DNA of 64,000 bases from Muricauda sp. MAR_2010_75 (GTDB lineage: Bacteria; Bacteroidota; Bacteroidia; Flavobacteriales; Flavobacteriaceae): positions 4,260,501 through 4,324,500 of the forward strand of contig NZ_JQNJ01000001.1 of NCBI RefSeq assembly GCF_000745185.1. Reading direction: 5' to 3'. Every line of letters begins with the position of its first letter. Positions within the stretch are counted from its first letter, which is position 1. Below the pieces are notes generated by a model, which saw nothing but the letters and a program-made list of their open reading frames with translations, was not told the origin of the DNA and did not search any database. Positions 1-9,588 of this stretch are shown one piece after another. A program made the position numbers and the translations under genes.

Positions 1-2961
1 GTCTTTTTTCTGTTTCCGTTTTCCAGTAGCGGCAAATTTTGCGGAAGCACCATAAGGTGTAGCTTTGGACATTTGGTTCCCTGTATTGGAGTAGACCTCA
101 TTGTCCAATACCAAAATATTGACGTTTTTCCCTGATGCCAACACGTGGTCCAATCCACCGTAACCAATATCATAGGCCCAACCATCACCACCAACAATCC
201 ATACGCTTTTCTTCACTAGACCATCGGCTATTCGAGCCAATTTGCGAGCCTCTGGCATTTTAACTTTCTCCAACAAAGACTTTAATGTTTCTACGCGATT
301 CCGTTGTTCGTTGATTTCATGCTCCGTGGTTTGCTTCGCATTCAAAATATCCTGAATCATTCGGTCACCAACGAAGGCGGATACTCTTTGGAGCAATTGC
401 TTGGCTTCAACTTCCTGCTGGTCCAATGACAATCGAAATCCTAATCCAAATTCGGCATTGTCCTCAAACAGGGAGTTGGACCATGCAGGACCTCTCCCCT
501 CTTGATTTTGGGCCCATGGCGTTGTGGGCAGGGCTCCCCCAAAAATGGAACTGGCTCCCGTGGCATTGGCCACCAATGCGCGATCTCCAAACAATTGGGA
601 CATCAATTTTAAATAGGGAGCTTCTCCACAGCCATCCTCACCCATCGGATATTTGAACAAGGGTTCCTGCAATTGTTGCTGACTTACCTTGGTGTTATCA
701 ATTCTATGGCGGTCCACTTCTGGAATAGTTTCGAAGTAGTTCCAGTTTTTTCGCTCCTTTTCGATTTTGGTTTTACCCATCACCAAGGCCTTTGCCGGAC
801 ATGCATCTATACAAGCGTTGCACGAAGTGCATTGATCAGGATTTACTTGAATGGTGTAATTCAGTAAATCCACATCCGCTAGAATGGTATCAATTTCTAT
901 AGCTTTCCAAGTCGATGGTGCTTCTAAAAGGGTTTGGTCATCGTACACTTTCATGCGTAACGCCCCAGACGGACAAGCCATACTACAGGCACCACATTGG
1001 GTGCACAAATCGGGCAACCATTCTGGAGTTTCCTCGGCAACCAGGCGCTGATTGTATTGTGATGTATTTGTGGGATATGTTCCATCCACGGGTATGGCAC
1101 TTACGGGCACTTCATTTCCCTTTCCTACCAACAACTGACCTAAAAGCGTTTTTGAGAAATCTGCATCATCAGATAAAACACCTTCATTTGGTTTTATGGT
1201 GGTATCTACTTTCTGTAGTTGATTTTTGAACGCCTCGAACATGGAATTTTCGGCTATTTCGGGGTGAAAAGCCAAAAAGCTTGCGTGCAGTGGAGAGACC
1301 TTGGTGTTTTCTAGACTAAACTTTTTCACATCCTCTATATATAGGGAAACATCCTTCTGTTGAATCAATTTTTGGGTTTCCGAAGAAAGATTGTTCCATA
1401 ATTGGGCTGGATTCTCTTTGGATTGAACCACAATAATGCCTTCTTGTTTGACCCGATGCAAAACGGTATCCTTTTCCAAAAACGCAACATCAGTACAGCC
1501 GATAAAATCAGCATTTGAGATAATGTATGGTGCCTTAATATGTTTAGGTGCAATGCGAAGGTTGGTCACACTTCGGGAGTTGGATTTTTTATAATCACAT
1601 TCTTGGTATCCCTGTACAAAGCTGTCATTCTTACCAATCAACCTGATTAGGTTGTTGAAATGTGCGGCAGTTTCGTCTCCTTTGATTTCGTAAAAAAGTG
1701 CCTGGGTTCCCTTTTGCTGCAATTCCAATTTGGATTCCGAAAGACTCAGATGAGTCACATCATCCGTGATGCCTACTGTAAAATTGTTCTTTGGTTTTGG
1801 CTGTTTCAAGTTGTCCAGAATGGAATTCACCATGCTGGGTGTAAATTCTTTGGAACTCAAACCATAACGTCCCCCAACCATTTTGGGAAGCTTGGAGAAT
1901 CTATTGCTCTGCGCCACAGTTTGCACCACATCTAAAAACAAAGGCTCGCCTGAGGAACCGGGCTCTTTAGTACGATCCAATACAGCAATCGCCTTGCAAG
2001 TTTTTGGAAGACCATTCATAAAGTGCTTCGCACTAAAAGGTCGATACAATCGAACCTTTATAAGTCCCGCTTTTTCACCTTGGGCATTCAAATGGTGTAC
2101 GGTTTCTTCAATGGTCTCCGTTGCAGATGCCATAGCGATGATGACCTGCTGGGCTTCGGGATGACCTACATATTCATAAATCTTGTATTGGCGTCCGGTG
2201 AGCTTGGCGAAATCGTCCATTTTTTGCTGAACGATGGCTGGGCATGCATCATAATGGCTGTTCACCGCTTCCCTGCTTTGAAAGAAAACGTCAGCGGCTT
2301 GCGAAGTTCCGCGCAGCACTGGTGCATTGGGATTCAAAGCTCTATTACGATGGGCTGCCACCAAGTCAGCATTTAGCATACGACTGATGGTTGCATCGCT
2401 TACGTTTTCAATTTTGGACACTTCGTGGGAAGTTCTAAATCCATCGAAGAAGTGCACAAAAGGAATTCGGGATTCCAATGAAGCCGCTTGGGAAATCAAC
2501 GCAAAATCCATGGCTTCCTGCACCGAGGCAGAGGCCAACATCCCGTATCCTGTACTACGTACAGCCATAACATCGCTATGGTCTCCAAAAACGGAAAGGG
2601 CGTGGGTGGCGACGGAACGGGTGGCCACATGAATGACATTGGGGCTGAGTTCCGCGGCTATTTTATACATGTTGGGCATCATCAGTAGCAAGCCTTGTGA
2701 TGCCGTAAAAGTGCTGGTCAATGATCCGGTCTGAAGGGCTCCGTGCATGGCACCGGCCACTCCTGCCTCACTCTGCATCTCAAATGCGGAAGGAACATTG
2801 CCAAAAATATTTTTTTGTTGGTGGGCACTCCACTCCTCTACCAACTCGGCCATTTCCGAAGATGGTGTAATGGGATAGATGGGAAACACATCATTGATAC
2901 GATACGCAATATGCGCAACGGCCTGATTGGCATTGGTAATGATATGTTGTTGTGTTTTCAT
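1..2961 (-). CDS. nifJ: Pyruvate:ferredoxin (flavodoxin) oxidoreductase, 3' end outside window
   Basis: This enzyme oxidatively decarboxylates pyruvate to acetyl-CoA and passes electrons to ferredoxin or flavodoxin in the cytoplasm. I translated the minus strand from the ATG at 2961 and the frame stays open for 987 codons to the window edge. The usual length is about 1,170-1,200 residues, so about 200 C-terminal residues are missing. Visible landmarks are an N-terminal pyrimidine-binding region starting MKTQQHIITNANQAVAHIAY and containing PITPSSEMAE, two CxxCxxC-x3-C 4Fe-4S ferredoxin motifs near residues 650-666 (CTQCGACSMAC) and 704-722 (CTSCNACIDAC), and the thiamine-pyrophosphate motif GDGWAYDIGYGG near residue 925 followed by a VLDNEVYSNTG signature. 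It lies 81 bases after the osmC stop on the same strand, with a terminator hairpin between them, so read-through from the sigma-54 promoter is possible but not shown. Confidence 0.96.
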   Translation of the reverse strand, partial: MKTQQHIITNANQAVAHIAYRINDVFPIYPITPSSEMAELVEEWSAHQQKNIFGNVPSAFEMQSEAGVAGAMHGALQTGSLTSTFTASQGLLLMMPNMYKIAAELSPNVIHVATRSVATHALSVFGDHSDVMAVRSTGYGMLASASVQEAMDFALISQAASLESRIPFVHFFDGFRTSHEVSKIENVSDATISRMLNADLVAAHRNRALNPNAPVLRGTSQAADVFFQSREAVNSHYDACPAIVQQKMDDFAKLTGRQYKIYEYVGHPEAQQVIIAMASATETIEETVHHLNAQGEKAGLIKVRLYRPFSAKHFMNGLPKTCKAIAVLDRTKEPGSSGEPLFLDVVQTVAQSNRFSKLPKMVGGRYGLSSKEFTPSMVNSILDNLKQPKPKNNFTVGITDDVTHLSLSESKLELQQKGTQALFYEIKGDETAAHFNNLIRLIGKNDSFVQGYQECDYKKSNSRSVTNLRIAPKHIKAPYIISNADFIGCTDVAFLEKDTVLHRVKQEGIIVVQSKENPAQLWNNLSSETQKLIQQKDVSLYIEDVKKFSLENTKVSPLHASFLAFHPEIAENSMFEAFKNQLQKVDTTIKPNEGVLSDDADFSKTLLGQLLVGKGNEVPVSAIPVDGTYPTNTSQYNQRLVAEETPEWLPDLCTQCGACSMACPSGALRMKVYDDQTLLEAPSTWKAIEIDTILADVDLLNYTIQVNPDQCTSCNACIDACPAKALVMGKTKIEKERKNWNYFETIPEVDRHRIDNTKVSQQQLQEPLFKYPMGEDGCGEAPYLKLMSQLFGDRALVANATGASSIFGGALPTTPWAQNQEGRGPAWSNSLFEDNAEFGLGFRLSLDQQEVEAKQLLQRVSAFVGDRMIQDILNAKQTTEHEINEQRNRVETLKSLLEKVKMPEARKLARIADGLVKKSVWIVGGDGWAYDIGYGGLDHVLASGKNVNILVLDNEVYSNTGNQMSKATPYGASAKFAATGKRKQKKD

Positions 2962-2999
2962 GGGTGGAAGTGTGTGAAAGTTGGTTTGAGCTAAAAAGG

Positions 3000-3033
3000 A
3001 ATAAGCCGCCCCAAAAGTTGGAAGCGGCTTATT
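3000..3033 (-). terminator. Rho-independent terminator after osmC
   Basis: A 10-bp stem (AATAAGCCGC with GCGGCTTATT) encloses a further CCAA/TTGG pairing and, on the minus strand, is followed by TTCCTTTTT. It sits 9 bases past the osmC stop and about 40 bases before the nifJ start, so it should end most osmC transcripts before nifJ. Confidence 0.8.
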
Positions 3034-3042
3034 TCAGGTCTC

Positions 3043-3594
3043 TTACTTTTCGAACTCGATAGTAACAGGAGTTGGGTTGGTGATCATGTCGAATACTGGA
3101 GAGAATTGCGATAAAGCTCTCAATTGCTCTTCAGAAGCATCAGACTTCACTTTGAACTTTACAGTGATACCGTTGTATCCTTTGCGAACTTCTGGGTCAA
3201 GACCCAAGAATCCGTGAAGGTCAACATCACCGCTCAATCGGGACTCCATTCCTTCAATTTCGATACCGTTTGCGGCAGCATGGTAAGCCATTGCTCCGGT
3301 CAAACAAGAACCAAGGGCGTGCAAAACGATCTCTGCAGGGTTTGGTGCTTGATCTTGGCCCAAAAGAACCTCAACGTGGTCAGCTTCCATAGTAAAGTTG
3401 TCTTTTCTAACGGGGTGCTCTTGACCTACACCGTAGTAATCTTGGATACTGGTCACACAGTGGCCACCGTCAATCCAGTTGTTCTTTGCCCTGAACTCGA
3501 AATTAGCCAAAGCTGGGTTCTCTTGTACTGCGTTGATAGTTTCTACCAACTGATCTACGTTTACTCCGTTTTTAATGTTTGCTGTTGTAATCAT
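3043..3594 (-). CDS. OsmC/Ohr-family protein
   Basis: A 183-residue OsmC-like protein, probably cytoplasmic and involved in peroxide or organic-hydroperoxide defence. The family core runs from about residue 60 to the C-terminus. The first catalytic cysteine region is present as LHALGSCLTG (C97). At the place of the usual second active-site cysteine the sequence reads SQFSPVFDM, with Ser165 instead of Cys, as in the YhfA-like branch. An extra cysteine lies at position 46 (GGHC). A classical Ohr two-cysteine peroxidase cycle is therefore unlikely by this route alone. The gene is preceded by a sigma-54-type promoter and three upstream repeats, and the gene upstream of those encodes a sigma-54 activator, which makes it the probable direct target. 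The start ATG follows an A-rich leader with no strong Shine-Dalgarno site. Confidence 0.92.
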   Translation of the reverse strand: MITTANIKNGVNVDQLVETINAVQENPALANFEFRAKNNWIDGGHCVTSIQDYYGVGQEHPVRKDNFTMEADHVEVLLGQDQAPNPAEIVLHALGSCLTGAMAYHAAANGIEIEGMESRLSGDVDLHGFLGLDPEVRKGYNGITVKFKVKSDASEEQLRALSQFSPVFDMITNPTPVTIEFEK

Positions 3595-3642
3595 TGTTTT
3601 TAGATTTTAAAGATTAATTGATTAACATTTGCCATAGTAGAT

Positions 3643-3660
3643 GCATTTGGCGTGCCAAAA
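3643..3660 (-). promoter_or_regulatory. Sigma-54 (-24/-12) promoter of osmC
   Basis: Read on the minus strand, TTGGCACG then CCAA then ATGCA gives GG (3656-3655), exactly ten bases, then GC (3644-3643). This matches the sigma-54 consensus TGGCACG-N4-TTGCW except for A in place of the first T. The predicted start of transcription is near 3631, giving a leader of about 37 bases before the osmC ATG at 3594. No -7 TAnnTTTG box is seen here. Confidence 0.85.
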
Positions 3661-3716
3661 AACATAATTAATTCTTTATCAACTAGTTACAATAATTTTA
3701 AGGCGTGGAAAGTATA

Positions 3717-3768
3717 ACGAGATTTCGTTTATTTACGAGATTTCGTTATAAAAATTACGAGATTTCGT
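3717..3768. repeat. Three 12-bp imperfect palindromes, probable activator binding sites
   Basis: The 12-mer ACGAGATTTCGT occurs three times without mismatch at 3717-3728, 3735-3746 and 3757-3768, with start-to-start spacings of 18 and 22 bases. Each copy has inverted arms ACGA and TCGT. They lie about 85-140 bases upstream of the predicted sigma-54 start site, the usual place for upstream activating sequences bound by AAA+ enhancer-binding proteins, and 5 bases from the stop of the gene for such a protein. Binding is inference. The repeats, their symmetry and their position are seen directly. Confidence 0.85.
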
Positions 3769-3772
3769 GAAA

Positions 3773-5626
3773 CTACACCGGACGGACAATGCCCAATGCC
3801 TTTATTTTGGAAGTCAATGTGGTGGGTGGCATGCCCAAAAGTACCGCGGCACCTTTTTCTCCTGAAATTTTCCAACGGGTCTGCTTTAAGGCTTTCAGGA
3901 TGTTCTCTTTTTCCAATTGAATCATTTCTTGGGCAGTGAAAATATGATCAGGTTCAACAAGGGCATGTCCCTCCACTACTCTGGGATTGGAATTAGGAAT
4001 GATGAATGACCAATCAATCTCCCCATTTTGGGAAACAATCACCGCGCGCTCCACTAAATTTTGGAGTTCCCGAACGTTTCCGGGCCAGGCATATTCCTGA
4101 AAAAGCTTTTTTTGCTCTTGGGTCAGTTTTTTTATTTTGCGGTTCAGTTTGGTGGAAAAGTGTTCCACCATGGCATCGGCAATAAGGGAAACATCATTTC
4201 CTCGATCTCTTAGGGCCGGAATTTCAATGGGAAATACATTCAATCGATAATAAAGGTCTTCCCGGAATTTTCCTTCTTTTGAGAATTGCAGTAAGTCTCG
4301 GTGCGAAGCCGCTATAATCCGTACATCCACTTTTTGGGTGGTGGAGCTTCCCACGGGGTCGAATTCCCCTTCCTGAATCACCCGCAGTAATTTGGGTTGA
4401 AGGTCCAACGGCAATTCCCCAATTTCATCCAAAAAGATAGTTCCTTTGTCCGCCAATAAAAATCGCCCTTTTCTGCTGCTCGTAGCTCCGGTAAAGGCTC
4501 CTTTTTCATGACCAAAGAGTTCACTTTCAATTAAATTGGCCGGAATTGCCCCACAATTGATTCGAATCAAAGGGCCTTTGCTCCTATTGCTGGCGGCATG
4601 GATGGCGCGTGCCACCAGTTCTTTACCCGTACCCGTTTCCCCGTGAATCAGTACGGTAGCTTCTGTCTGGGCCACCTGGGCAATCAGGTCCAATACTTTT
4701 TTCATGGATTTATGCTGGGCGATAATGCCGTGATCGTTGGTCAGCTCCTTGATTTCTTCCTGCAAGTACTCCGTTTGTGTTTCAAGCGAGCTGATTTTAT
4801 GTTCGGCCATCAAACGGTCATCAATATTGCGAAGAATCAAGGTATAAAACACTTCATTTTCGTCTCCGTAACTGCTCAGTGTACCTTCATGTAACGTTTC
4901 CTTTCCATCGGAGCCAATGACCTTGATGATTTTGGGCAAGTACGCATTCTTATTTTGCTCCGGGCTGGACTGTTTCGATTTGACCAAATTCTCCAATAGG
5001 TCAGCTCCAGCTTCATCCAAAAAGAACAGGACATTTCGCTGGAGCACTTCATCATTCTCCATGATGGCTTTGGCTGAATCATTGGCCAGAAGAATTCTAA
5101 AATTCCCATCGAACATAATAATGGCATCCATAGCACCATCAATAAGACCGGTCATCTTGGCATTGGCCAGTTCCACCTCCTTTTTGGATGAGGCCAATTG
5201 CTCTTGAATGACATCCAGTTCTCGATGTCTTTTGATAAGTACAGACATTATCCCTTTTACAAAGCCTTTGTCCGACTCCATTAAATTGGAAAAATGGGAA
5301 GTGGTTATCTTTAATACGGTAGTATTTTCCAAAGCGGTCACGGATACTGAACGTGGCTCTTCATCGATTAGCGCATATTCCCCAAAGCAATCCCCCTTAG
5401 ACAAAAAGCCATAGGAATGGTCCTTGTCGTGTACTTTTACTTTCCCCTGTAGAATTACATACATAGCATCGCCAACATCACCTTTTTCAATAATGCGGTT
5501 GTTCTTGATGTACCGCTCAAGTTCAGAGGTTTTGCTCAGTTCCAACAATGAGCTCTTTTCCACTTCGGAAAAAAAGGGCACTTCGGATAGAAAATCCAGC
5601 AATTCGTTACGTTCGGTTGAAGTCAT
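3773..5626 (-). CDS. Sigma-54-dependent activator: cNMP-binding, PAS, AAA+, Fis-type HTH
   Basis: A 617-residue bacterial enhancer-binding protein. Residues about 10-130 form a CRP-like cyclic-nucleotide-binding domain ([31 protein letters not shown]). Residues about 155-270 form a PAS domain, followed by a coiled coil at about 272-297. Residues about 302-530 form the sigma-54-interacting AAA+ domain, with Walker A GETGTGKE (329-336), the sigma-54 contact loop GAFTGA (376-381) and Walker [11 protein letters not shown] (395-404). A Fis-type helix-turn-helix is at about 585-613. The intact GAFTGA loop means it should remodel sigma-54 closed complexes. No receiver domain is present, so input is probably a small ligand or redox signal at the cNMP or PAS domain instead of phosphorylation. 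The next gene on the strand, osmC, has a matching promoter and repeats. The adjacent oxyR fits a peroxide theme. Confidence 0.95.
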   Translation of the reverse strand: MTSTERNELLDFLSEVPFFSEVEKSSLLELSKTSELERYIKNNRIIEKGDVGDAMYVILQGKVKVHDKDHSYGFLSKGDCFGEYALIDEEPRSVSVTALENTTVLKITTSHFSNLMESDKGFVKGIMSVLIKRHRELDVIQEQLASSKKEVELANAKMTGLIDGAMDAIIMFDGNFRILLANDSAKAIMENDEVLQRNVLFFLDEAGADLLENLVKSKQSSPEQNKNAYLPKIIKVIGSDGKETLHEGTLSSYGDENEVFYTLILRNIDDRLMAEHKISSLETQTEYLQEEIKELTNDHGIIAQHKSMKKVLDLIAQVAQTEATVLIHGETGTGKELVARAIHAASNRSKGPLIRINCGAIPANLIESELFGHEKGAFTGATSSRKGRFLLADKGTIFLDEIGELPLDLQPKLLRVIQEGEFDPVGSSTTQKVDVRIIAASHRDLLQFSKEGKFREDLYYRLNVFPIEIPALRDRGNDVSLIADAMVEHFSTKLNRKIKKLTQEQKKLFQEYAWPGNVRELQNLVERAVIVSQNGEIDWSFIIPNSNPRVVEGHALVEPDHIFTAQEMIQLEKENILKALKQTRWKISGEKGAAVLLGMPPTTLTSKIKALGIVRPV

Positions 5627-5753
5627 TGCACATGCTCAAAGGTTCTGCATAAAATAAATATAAAGATTTATGGAATAGTCCTTACATCTATCTTGTTTTT
5701 CTATAAATAAAATCGATAGGTTTTTATATTTTTATGGTTCAAATTTATAGTGC

Positions 5754-6695
5754 ATGACCATTACCCAACTACAATACGTCCTGGCTGTTGCGGAGTATAA
5801 AAACTTTACTTTGGCTGCCGAAAAAAGTTATGTGACCCAGCCTACCTTGAGCATGCAAGTACAAAAATTGGAGGATGAGCTTGGTGTTTTGATTTTTGAC
5901 AGAGGCAAAAAACCGATTACCATCACCGAAGTGGGCAAAAAAATAGTGGACCAGGCCAAGAATATTGTGGCCGAGGCGGAACGCATAAAAGATATTGTGG
6001 ATCAGGACAAAGGGTTCATTGGTGGGGATTACACTTTGGGCATCATCCCCACGGTAATGCCCACATTGTTGCCCATGTTCTTAAATACCTTTATTAAAAA
6101 GTATCCCAAAGTCAATCTTATTATTAAGGAGCAATCCACGGATACCTTGATCAGAAATCTTTTGGATGGGCATTTGGATGCGGCAATTGCCGCAACACCC
6201 TTGGAAATAGAATTCATTAAGGAAAGACCGCTCTATTATGAACCGTTTGTGGGCTATGTACCACAAAACCACCGGTTAGCGAAGGAAGAATTGTTGACAA
6301 CCGAACATTTGGATGTCAATGACATATTACTCCTTCAAGATGGGCATTGTTTTAGGGATGGGGTCATTAATCTATGCAAGTCCACTAAGAACATTCAGGG
6401 CGAACAGTTTAAAATTGAGAGTGGAAGTTTTGAAACCTTGGTAAGTCTTGCCGATGAAGGAATGGGCATGACCTTGCTCCCTTATCTGAACACCTTGCAA
6501 TTAGATCCCAGCAAAAAAAGAAACCTTAAACCTTTTAAAAGTCCTTCTCCTGCAAGGGAAATTAGCTTGATCTATCACAAGAGCGAATTAAAAATTCAGA
6601 TTACCGATGCATTACGGGAAGTGATTTCCAGCATTGTCCGTGGAGCCATCGCCTTTCAGGATGTGAAAATCATCAGCCCGCTGGCCAAAAATTAA
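5754..6695 (+). CDS. oxyR: Peroxide-sensing LysR-family regulator OxyR
   Basis: A 313-residue LysR-type regulator: winged HTH at residues 1-60 (QPTLSMQVQKLEDELG) and an effector domain from about 90. The redox pair is conserved at the E. coli positions, in GHCFRDGVINLC with Cys199 and Cys208, matching GHCLRDQAMGFC of E. coli OxyR. It therefore probably forms the same peroxide-induced disulfide and activates peroxide-defence genes. It is divergent from the sigma-54 activator gene with 127 bases between them, and a strong terminator follows immediately. No catalase or Dps gene lies nearby, so its targets are elsewhere or include trxB at 21.3 kb (inference). Confidence 0.95.
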   Translation: MTITQLQYVLAVAEYKNFTLAAEKSYVTQPTLSMQVQKLEDELGVLIFDRGKKPITITEVGKKIVDQAKNIVAEAERIKDIVDQDKGFIGGDYTLGIIPTVMPTLLPMFLNTFIKKYPKVNLIIKEQSTDTLIRNLLDGHLDAAIAATPLEIEFIKERPLYYEPFVGYVPQNHRLAKEELLTTEHLDVNDILLLQDGHCFRDGVINLCKSTKNIQGEQFKIESGSFETLVSLADEGMGMTLLPYLNTLQLDPSKKRNLKPFKSPSPAREISLIYHKSELKIQITDALREVISSIVRGAIAFQDVKIISPLAKN

Positions 6696-6718
6696 AAGAG
6701 CCGCTTTCGCGGCTCTTT
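6695..6718 (+). terminator. Terminator after oxyR
   Basis: A perfect 10-bp stem AAAGAGCCGC / GCGGCTCTTT with a four-base loop overlaps the oxyR stop region. The stem is flanked by A and T runs, so it could serve both this gene and the convergent small gene. Confidence 0.85.
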
Positions 6719-6724
6719 GATTAT

Positions 6725-6922
6725 TTAAGGTTTTAATAGTAATAATGTGGGTTGTAATTCTGGCTTGTCAACTATATAAAATTGTAACCAGATCTTAAGT
6801 TCTTCAATTTCACTAGGTAATAACCAGGAAATAGCTTTTTTCAATTCTTTGGCGAAGAGTCTAGCATCAAAACTAACCTTTTGTAAGATTGTCTTGGTGT
6901 AATCTAACATTGCTCTGGGCAT
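6725..6922 (-). CDS. Small conserved-looking hypothetical protein
   Basis: A 65-residue soluble protein rich in Lys, Glu and Leu; the body includes LDYTKTILQKVSFDARLF and ends in a hydrophobic LLLLKP. I recall similar short proteins beginning at the Leu-Asp-Tyr segment in Bacteroidota genomes, which would make Met5 (position 6910) the likelier start. I cannot assign a function. It has no signal peptide or membrane segment and looks mostly helical. It is convergent with oxyR and shares its terminator. Confidence 0.6.
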   Translation of the reverse strand: MPRAMLDYTKTILQKVSFDARLFAKELKKAISWLLPSEIEELKIWLQFYIVDKPELQPTLLLLKP

Positions 6923-7041
6923 AGAAATTTGATTAAATTGATTAAGTGGTTGTGCATCTAATTTAGCAAAAAACTTGTTTGGATGATCATGATGGCAGTT
7001 AAAAATTAAATAATTTCGTGTTAAATTCGATAAAACACGCC

Positions 7042-8325
7042 ATGTACCTGCCTCTCTTCCAGAAATTTAAATTCCTGACAATCATGGTTATAGCAGGACT
7101 TTTCTTACTTTTTGGATGTTCCTCTGTACGTACAACTTTAAACAACCAAATTCAGAATGAAGCTTTAAAAAATTCTTTTCACGGGTTGGTTGTCATGGAT
7201 GTCAAAGCAAAAAAAACAGTTTTTGAACACAATGGTGATCGGTATTTTACGCCGGCCAGCAATACCAAGATTGCCACATTTTATACCTCGGCCAGATTAT
7301 TACCCAAAAACATACCTACATTAAAATATGGCGTATATAATGATACCTTATATATAGAAGGTACTGGAGACCCATCATGGTTCCACCCCCGCTTGGCGGA
7401 CAGTACCGCTATTCAGTGGCTTAAAAAACAAGGCTCATTGGCAGTGTTTACCAAAAATTCCAAAGAGTCTAGGTTTGGACCCGGTTGGGCCTGGGAGGAT
7501 TATGATGCTTATTTCTCTCCAGAAAAAAGTACGCTTCCCCTCTTTGGCAATGTAGTAACCCTGTCCAATGTTAATGGAAAAAGCGTTTCTCCACAGTATT
7601 TTACAGACAAAGTTGAAATAAAGGATACCACTTTAAGGAGGGATGAACTGCAAAACCATTTTTATATTTCCCCAACAGAACAGGACACTTTGGAAATACC
7701 GTTTATAACCAACGATTCCCTTACAAAAGACCTATTGGAAAATGTGTTACGGACTAAAGTTGTCCTAACAGACCATTTTCCAAATGTGGAAAAAAGGACG
7801 CTTTATGGCATGGAAACGGATTCCATTTATAAGGACATGCTTTTTGAAAGTGATAATTTTTTGGCAGAGCAATTGTTGATGGTGGCTTCCTCAACACTAT
7901 CTGATACCTTAAGCACCAAAAAAACGATTGATTATATGCTCGAAAATGATTTAAGTGATTTGGAACAACCTCCCCGATGGGTGGATGGTTCCGGTTTATC
8001 CCGATATAATCTCTTTACGCCAATGTCTTTTGTGCAAATCCTTCAAAAATTATTTGATGAAATGCCTGAAGAACGCTTATTTGCCATTTTTCCCATGTGG
8101 GATGCATCCGGAACAGTGAAAGCCTGGTCTGACCCAACCATTGAACCCTTCATTTTTGCAAAGTCTGGTTCTTTGGGGAATACTTACAACCTAAGCGGCT
8201 ATCTCAAAACCAAATCGGGAAAATGGCTCATTTTTAGTTTTATGAACAACCATTTTAAAGTTCCCAGTTCAGATATACGAAATACCATTTACAGTACACT
8301 CAAGACGCTTTACAACAGCTATTGA
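7042..8325 (+). CDS. dacB: D-alanyl-D-alanine carboxypeptidase/endopeptidase, PBP4 type (peptidase S13), lipoprotein
   Basis: Trims or cleaves peptidoglycan peptides in the periplasm. I chose the ATG at 7042 (427 residues); a GTG at 7018 would add eight residues. The N-terminus is a lipoprotein signal with lipobox LLFGC (C26), so it is probably anchored to a membrane. Penicillin-binding motifs appear in order: SNTK (S73-K76, the nucleophile motif SxxK), SGLSRYN (S320 to N323) and KSG (K374-G376). The length is near that of class C PBPs, with room for the insert between the first two motifs. Its 3' end overlaps that of nudK by 7 bases in a tail-to-tail arrangement. Confidence 0.92.
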   Translation: MYLPLFQKFKFLTIMVIAGLFLLFGCSSVRTTLNNQIQNEALKNSFHGLVVMDVKAKKTVFEHNGDRYFTPASNTKIATFYTSARLLPKNIPTLKYGVYNDTLYIEGTGDPSWFHPRLADSTAIQWLKKQGSLAVFTKNSKESRFGPGWAWEDYDAYFSPEKSTLPLFGNVVTLSNVNGKSVSPQYFTDKVEIKDTTLRRDELQNHFYISPTEQDTLEIPFITNDSLTKDLLENVLRTKVVLTDHFPNVEKRTLYGMETDSIYKDMLFESDNFLAEQLLMVASSTLSDTLSTKKTIDYMLENDLSDLEQPPRWVDGSGLSRYNLFTPMSFVQILQKLFDEMPEERLFAIFPMWDASGTVKAWSDPTIEPFIFAKSGSLGNTYNLSGYLKTKSGKWLIFSFMNNHFKVPSSDIRNTIYSTLKTLYNSY

Positions 8326-8906
8326 CCCAACAGCTTATTGATTTGGGCGTACTGTAGCAGCATAATGGTCTTGGCGTCCCGGATTTCTCCAGTTTTCATC
8401 ATATTAAGAGCCTCCTGAAATTTCACTTCCAGCACCTCAATGTTTTCTGTTTCATCCTCGGCACCGCCCCCTTCGCTTATCTTCATGGCATCTTCGTACT
8501 TCCCGGTAAAAAAATAAAGGATTTCGGTTACTGAACCTGGTGACATATAGGCTTCAAAGACTTTTTTTACCTCATCAATTTTATAGCCTGTTTCTTCCTC
8601 CACTTCCATTTTAATGGTTTCCTCCGCATTGCCTTTCTCCAAAAGTCCGGCACAGACTTCAATCATCATTCCATCTTCATTTCCATTAACATAAGTGGGC
8701 ATCCGAAACTGACAGGTTAATATTACTGTTCCCTTTTTTGCGTTGTATAGCAGAATGGCGGCACCATTACCGCGGTCATAGGCTTCACGATGTTGGGTTT
8801 CCCAGGTGCCATCAGGACGCAAATACTCATAGGTAAACTTATTCAGCGTATACCAATTATCAGAAAGCAGTTCCTTTTTAATGTTTTTGATATGATGGTT
8901 TTCCAA
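8319..8906 (-). CDS. nudK: NUDIX hydrolase, GDP-mannose pyrophosphatase NudK type
   Basis: A 195-residue protein expected to hydrolyse GDP-mannose and related nucleotide sugars to GMP and sugar phosphate. It matches the NudK subfamily through the stretch [20 protein letters not shown], through [15 protein letters not shown] and through the C-terminal [17 protein letters not shown]. The Nudix box reads about [12 protein letters not shown]; the canonical Arg of REUxEE is Met here, and NudK itself is also non-canonical there (Lys). Metal-binding glutamates are kept. It stands alone and may serve nucleotide-sugar housekeeping. Confidence 0.9.
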   Translation of the reverse strand: MENHHIKNIKKELLSDNWYTLNKFTYEYLRPDGTWETQHREAYDRGNGAAILLYNAKKGTVILTCQFRMPTYVNGNEDGMMIEVCAGLLEKGNAEETIKMEVEEETGYKIDEVKKVFEAYMSPGSVTEILYFFTGKYEDAMKISEGGGAEDETENIEVLEVKFQEALNMMKTGEIRDAKTIMLLQYAQINKLLGQ

Positions 8907-8992
8907 TGGTCGATTTTTTAATCAAAAAAACCATGCCTCTTTATTTATGAATAGAAACATGGTCCATTATTAGTTTTCTTATTTATTGAAGG

Positions 8993-9586
8993 CTAGAGAC
9001 TCCATCGATTTCCAACTTCCGAAACCGGTTTGCACGGTTCATAATTTCCCGGTATGGGGTCATAGCTCAGTACGTTTTCCCCTATTTCCTCGGAAGTAAA
9101 AAAAGCCCAAATGGCCATGGATTTTAATCCTCTATAAAATCCAATAGGTTCCTGTTCACCTACTGCAGTTCCCCAAACCCCGGGATTGAATTTCCCTGAA
9201 TCTGCCTCAGCTTTTTTCAAGACAGCAATTCTATCACTTTCGCTCAAATCGATGAAAACAGCACCGTATTTCTCCTCACAATCGGCATTAAAAGCTGCAA
9301 TTTCAGACCGCATGTGTTCCCGGCCTTCGGCATCGTAGGTTCTTGCAATGACCTTGTCCATGAAGATGTCCGATTTTACATCCAGCGCTCCTGGGGTATC
9401 GGTGCGGGGCAGAATCATGTCCACCAAAAGTGAAACGGTTTTCGCCTCATCCTCAGTGAAAAACTCCGGTTGCCAATCCAGACGTTTTTCCTCCTTACAC
9501 GATTGCAAAATGGACAGCATGGTGGGCATCATAAGGGTAGCCCCTGCCAACAGTCCGGTTTTTTGTAATGCTTTTCTCCTATCCAT
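8993..9586 (-). CDS. Gluconate 2-dehydrogenase subunit 3 family protein
   Basis: A 197-residue small partner subunit for a GMC-type flavin dehydrogenase. The N-terminus begins MDRRKALQKTGLLAGATLMM with a twin-arginine-like RR and then a possible lipobox ending at C30 (LQSCKEE), indicating export, perhaps as a complex with the large subunit. The body shows the family pattern TEDEAKTVSLLVDMILPRTDTPGA. It begins 2 bases after the GMC gene stop, so the two are translated together. In characterised three-subunit sugar dehydrogenases this protein assists assembly or export of the flavoprotein; here no cytochrome c subunit is adjacent. Confidence 0.9.
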   Translation of the reverse strand: MDRRKALQKTGLLAGATLMMPTMLSILQSCKEEKRLDWQPEFFTEDEAKTVSLLVDMILPRTDTPGALDVKSDIFMDKVIARTYDAEGREHMRSEIAAFNADCEEKYGAVFIDLSESDRIAVLKKAEADSGKFNPGVWGTAVGEQEPIGFYRGLKSMAIWAFFTSEEIGENVLSYDPIPGNYEPCKPVSEVGNRWSL

Positions 9587-9588
9587 CT

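Noticed and set aside
3124..3603. 159-codon plus-strand frame opposite osmC
   Set aside because: Fully antisense to a well-supported OsmC gene; no family resemblance.
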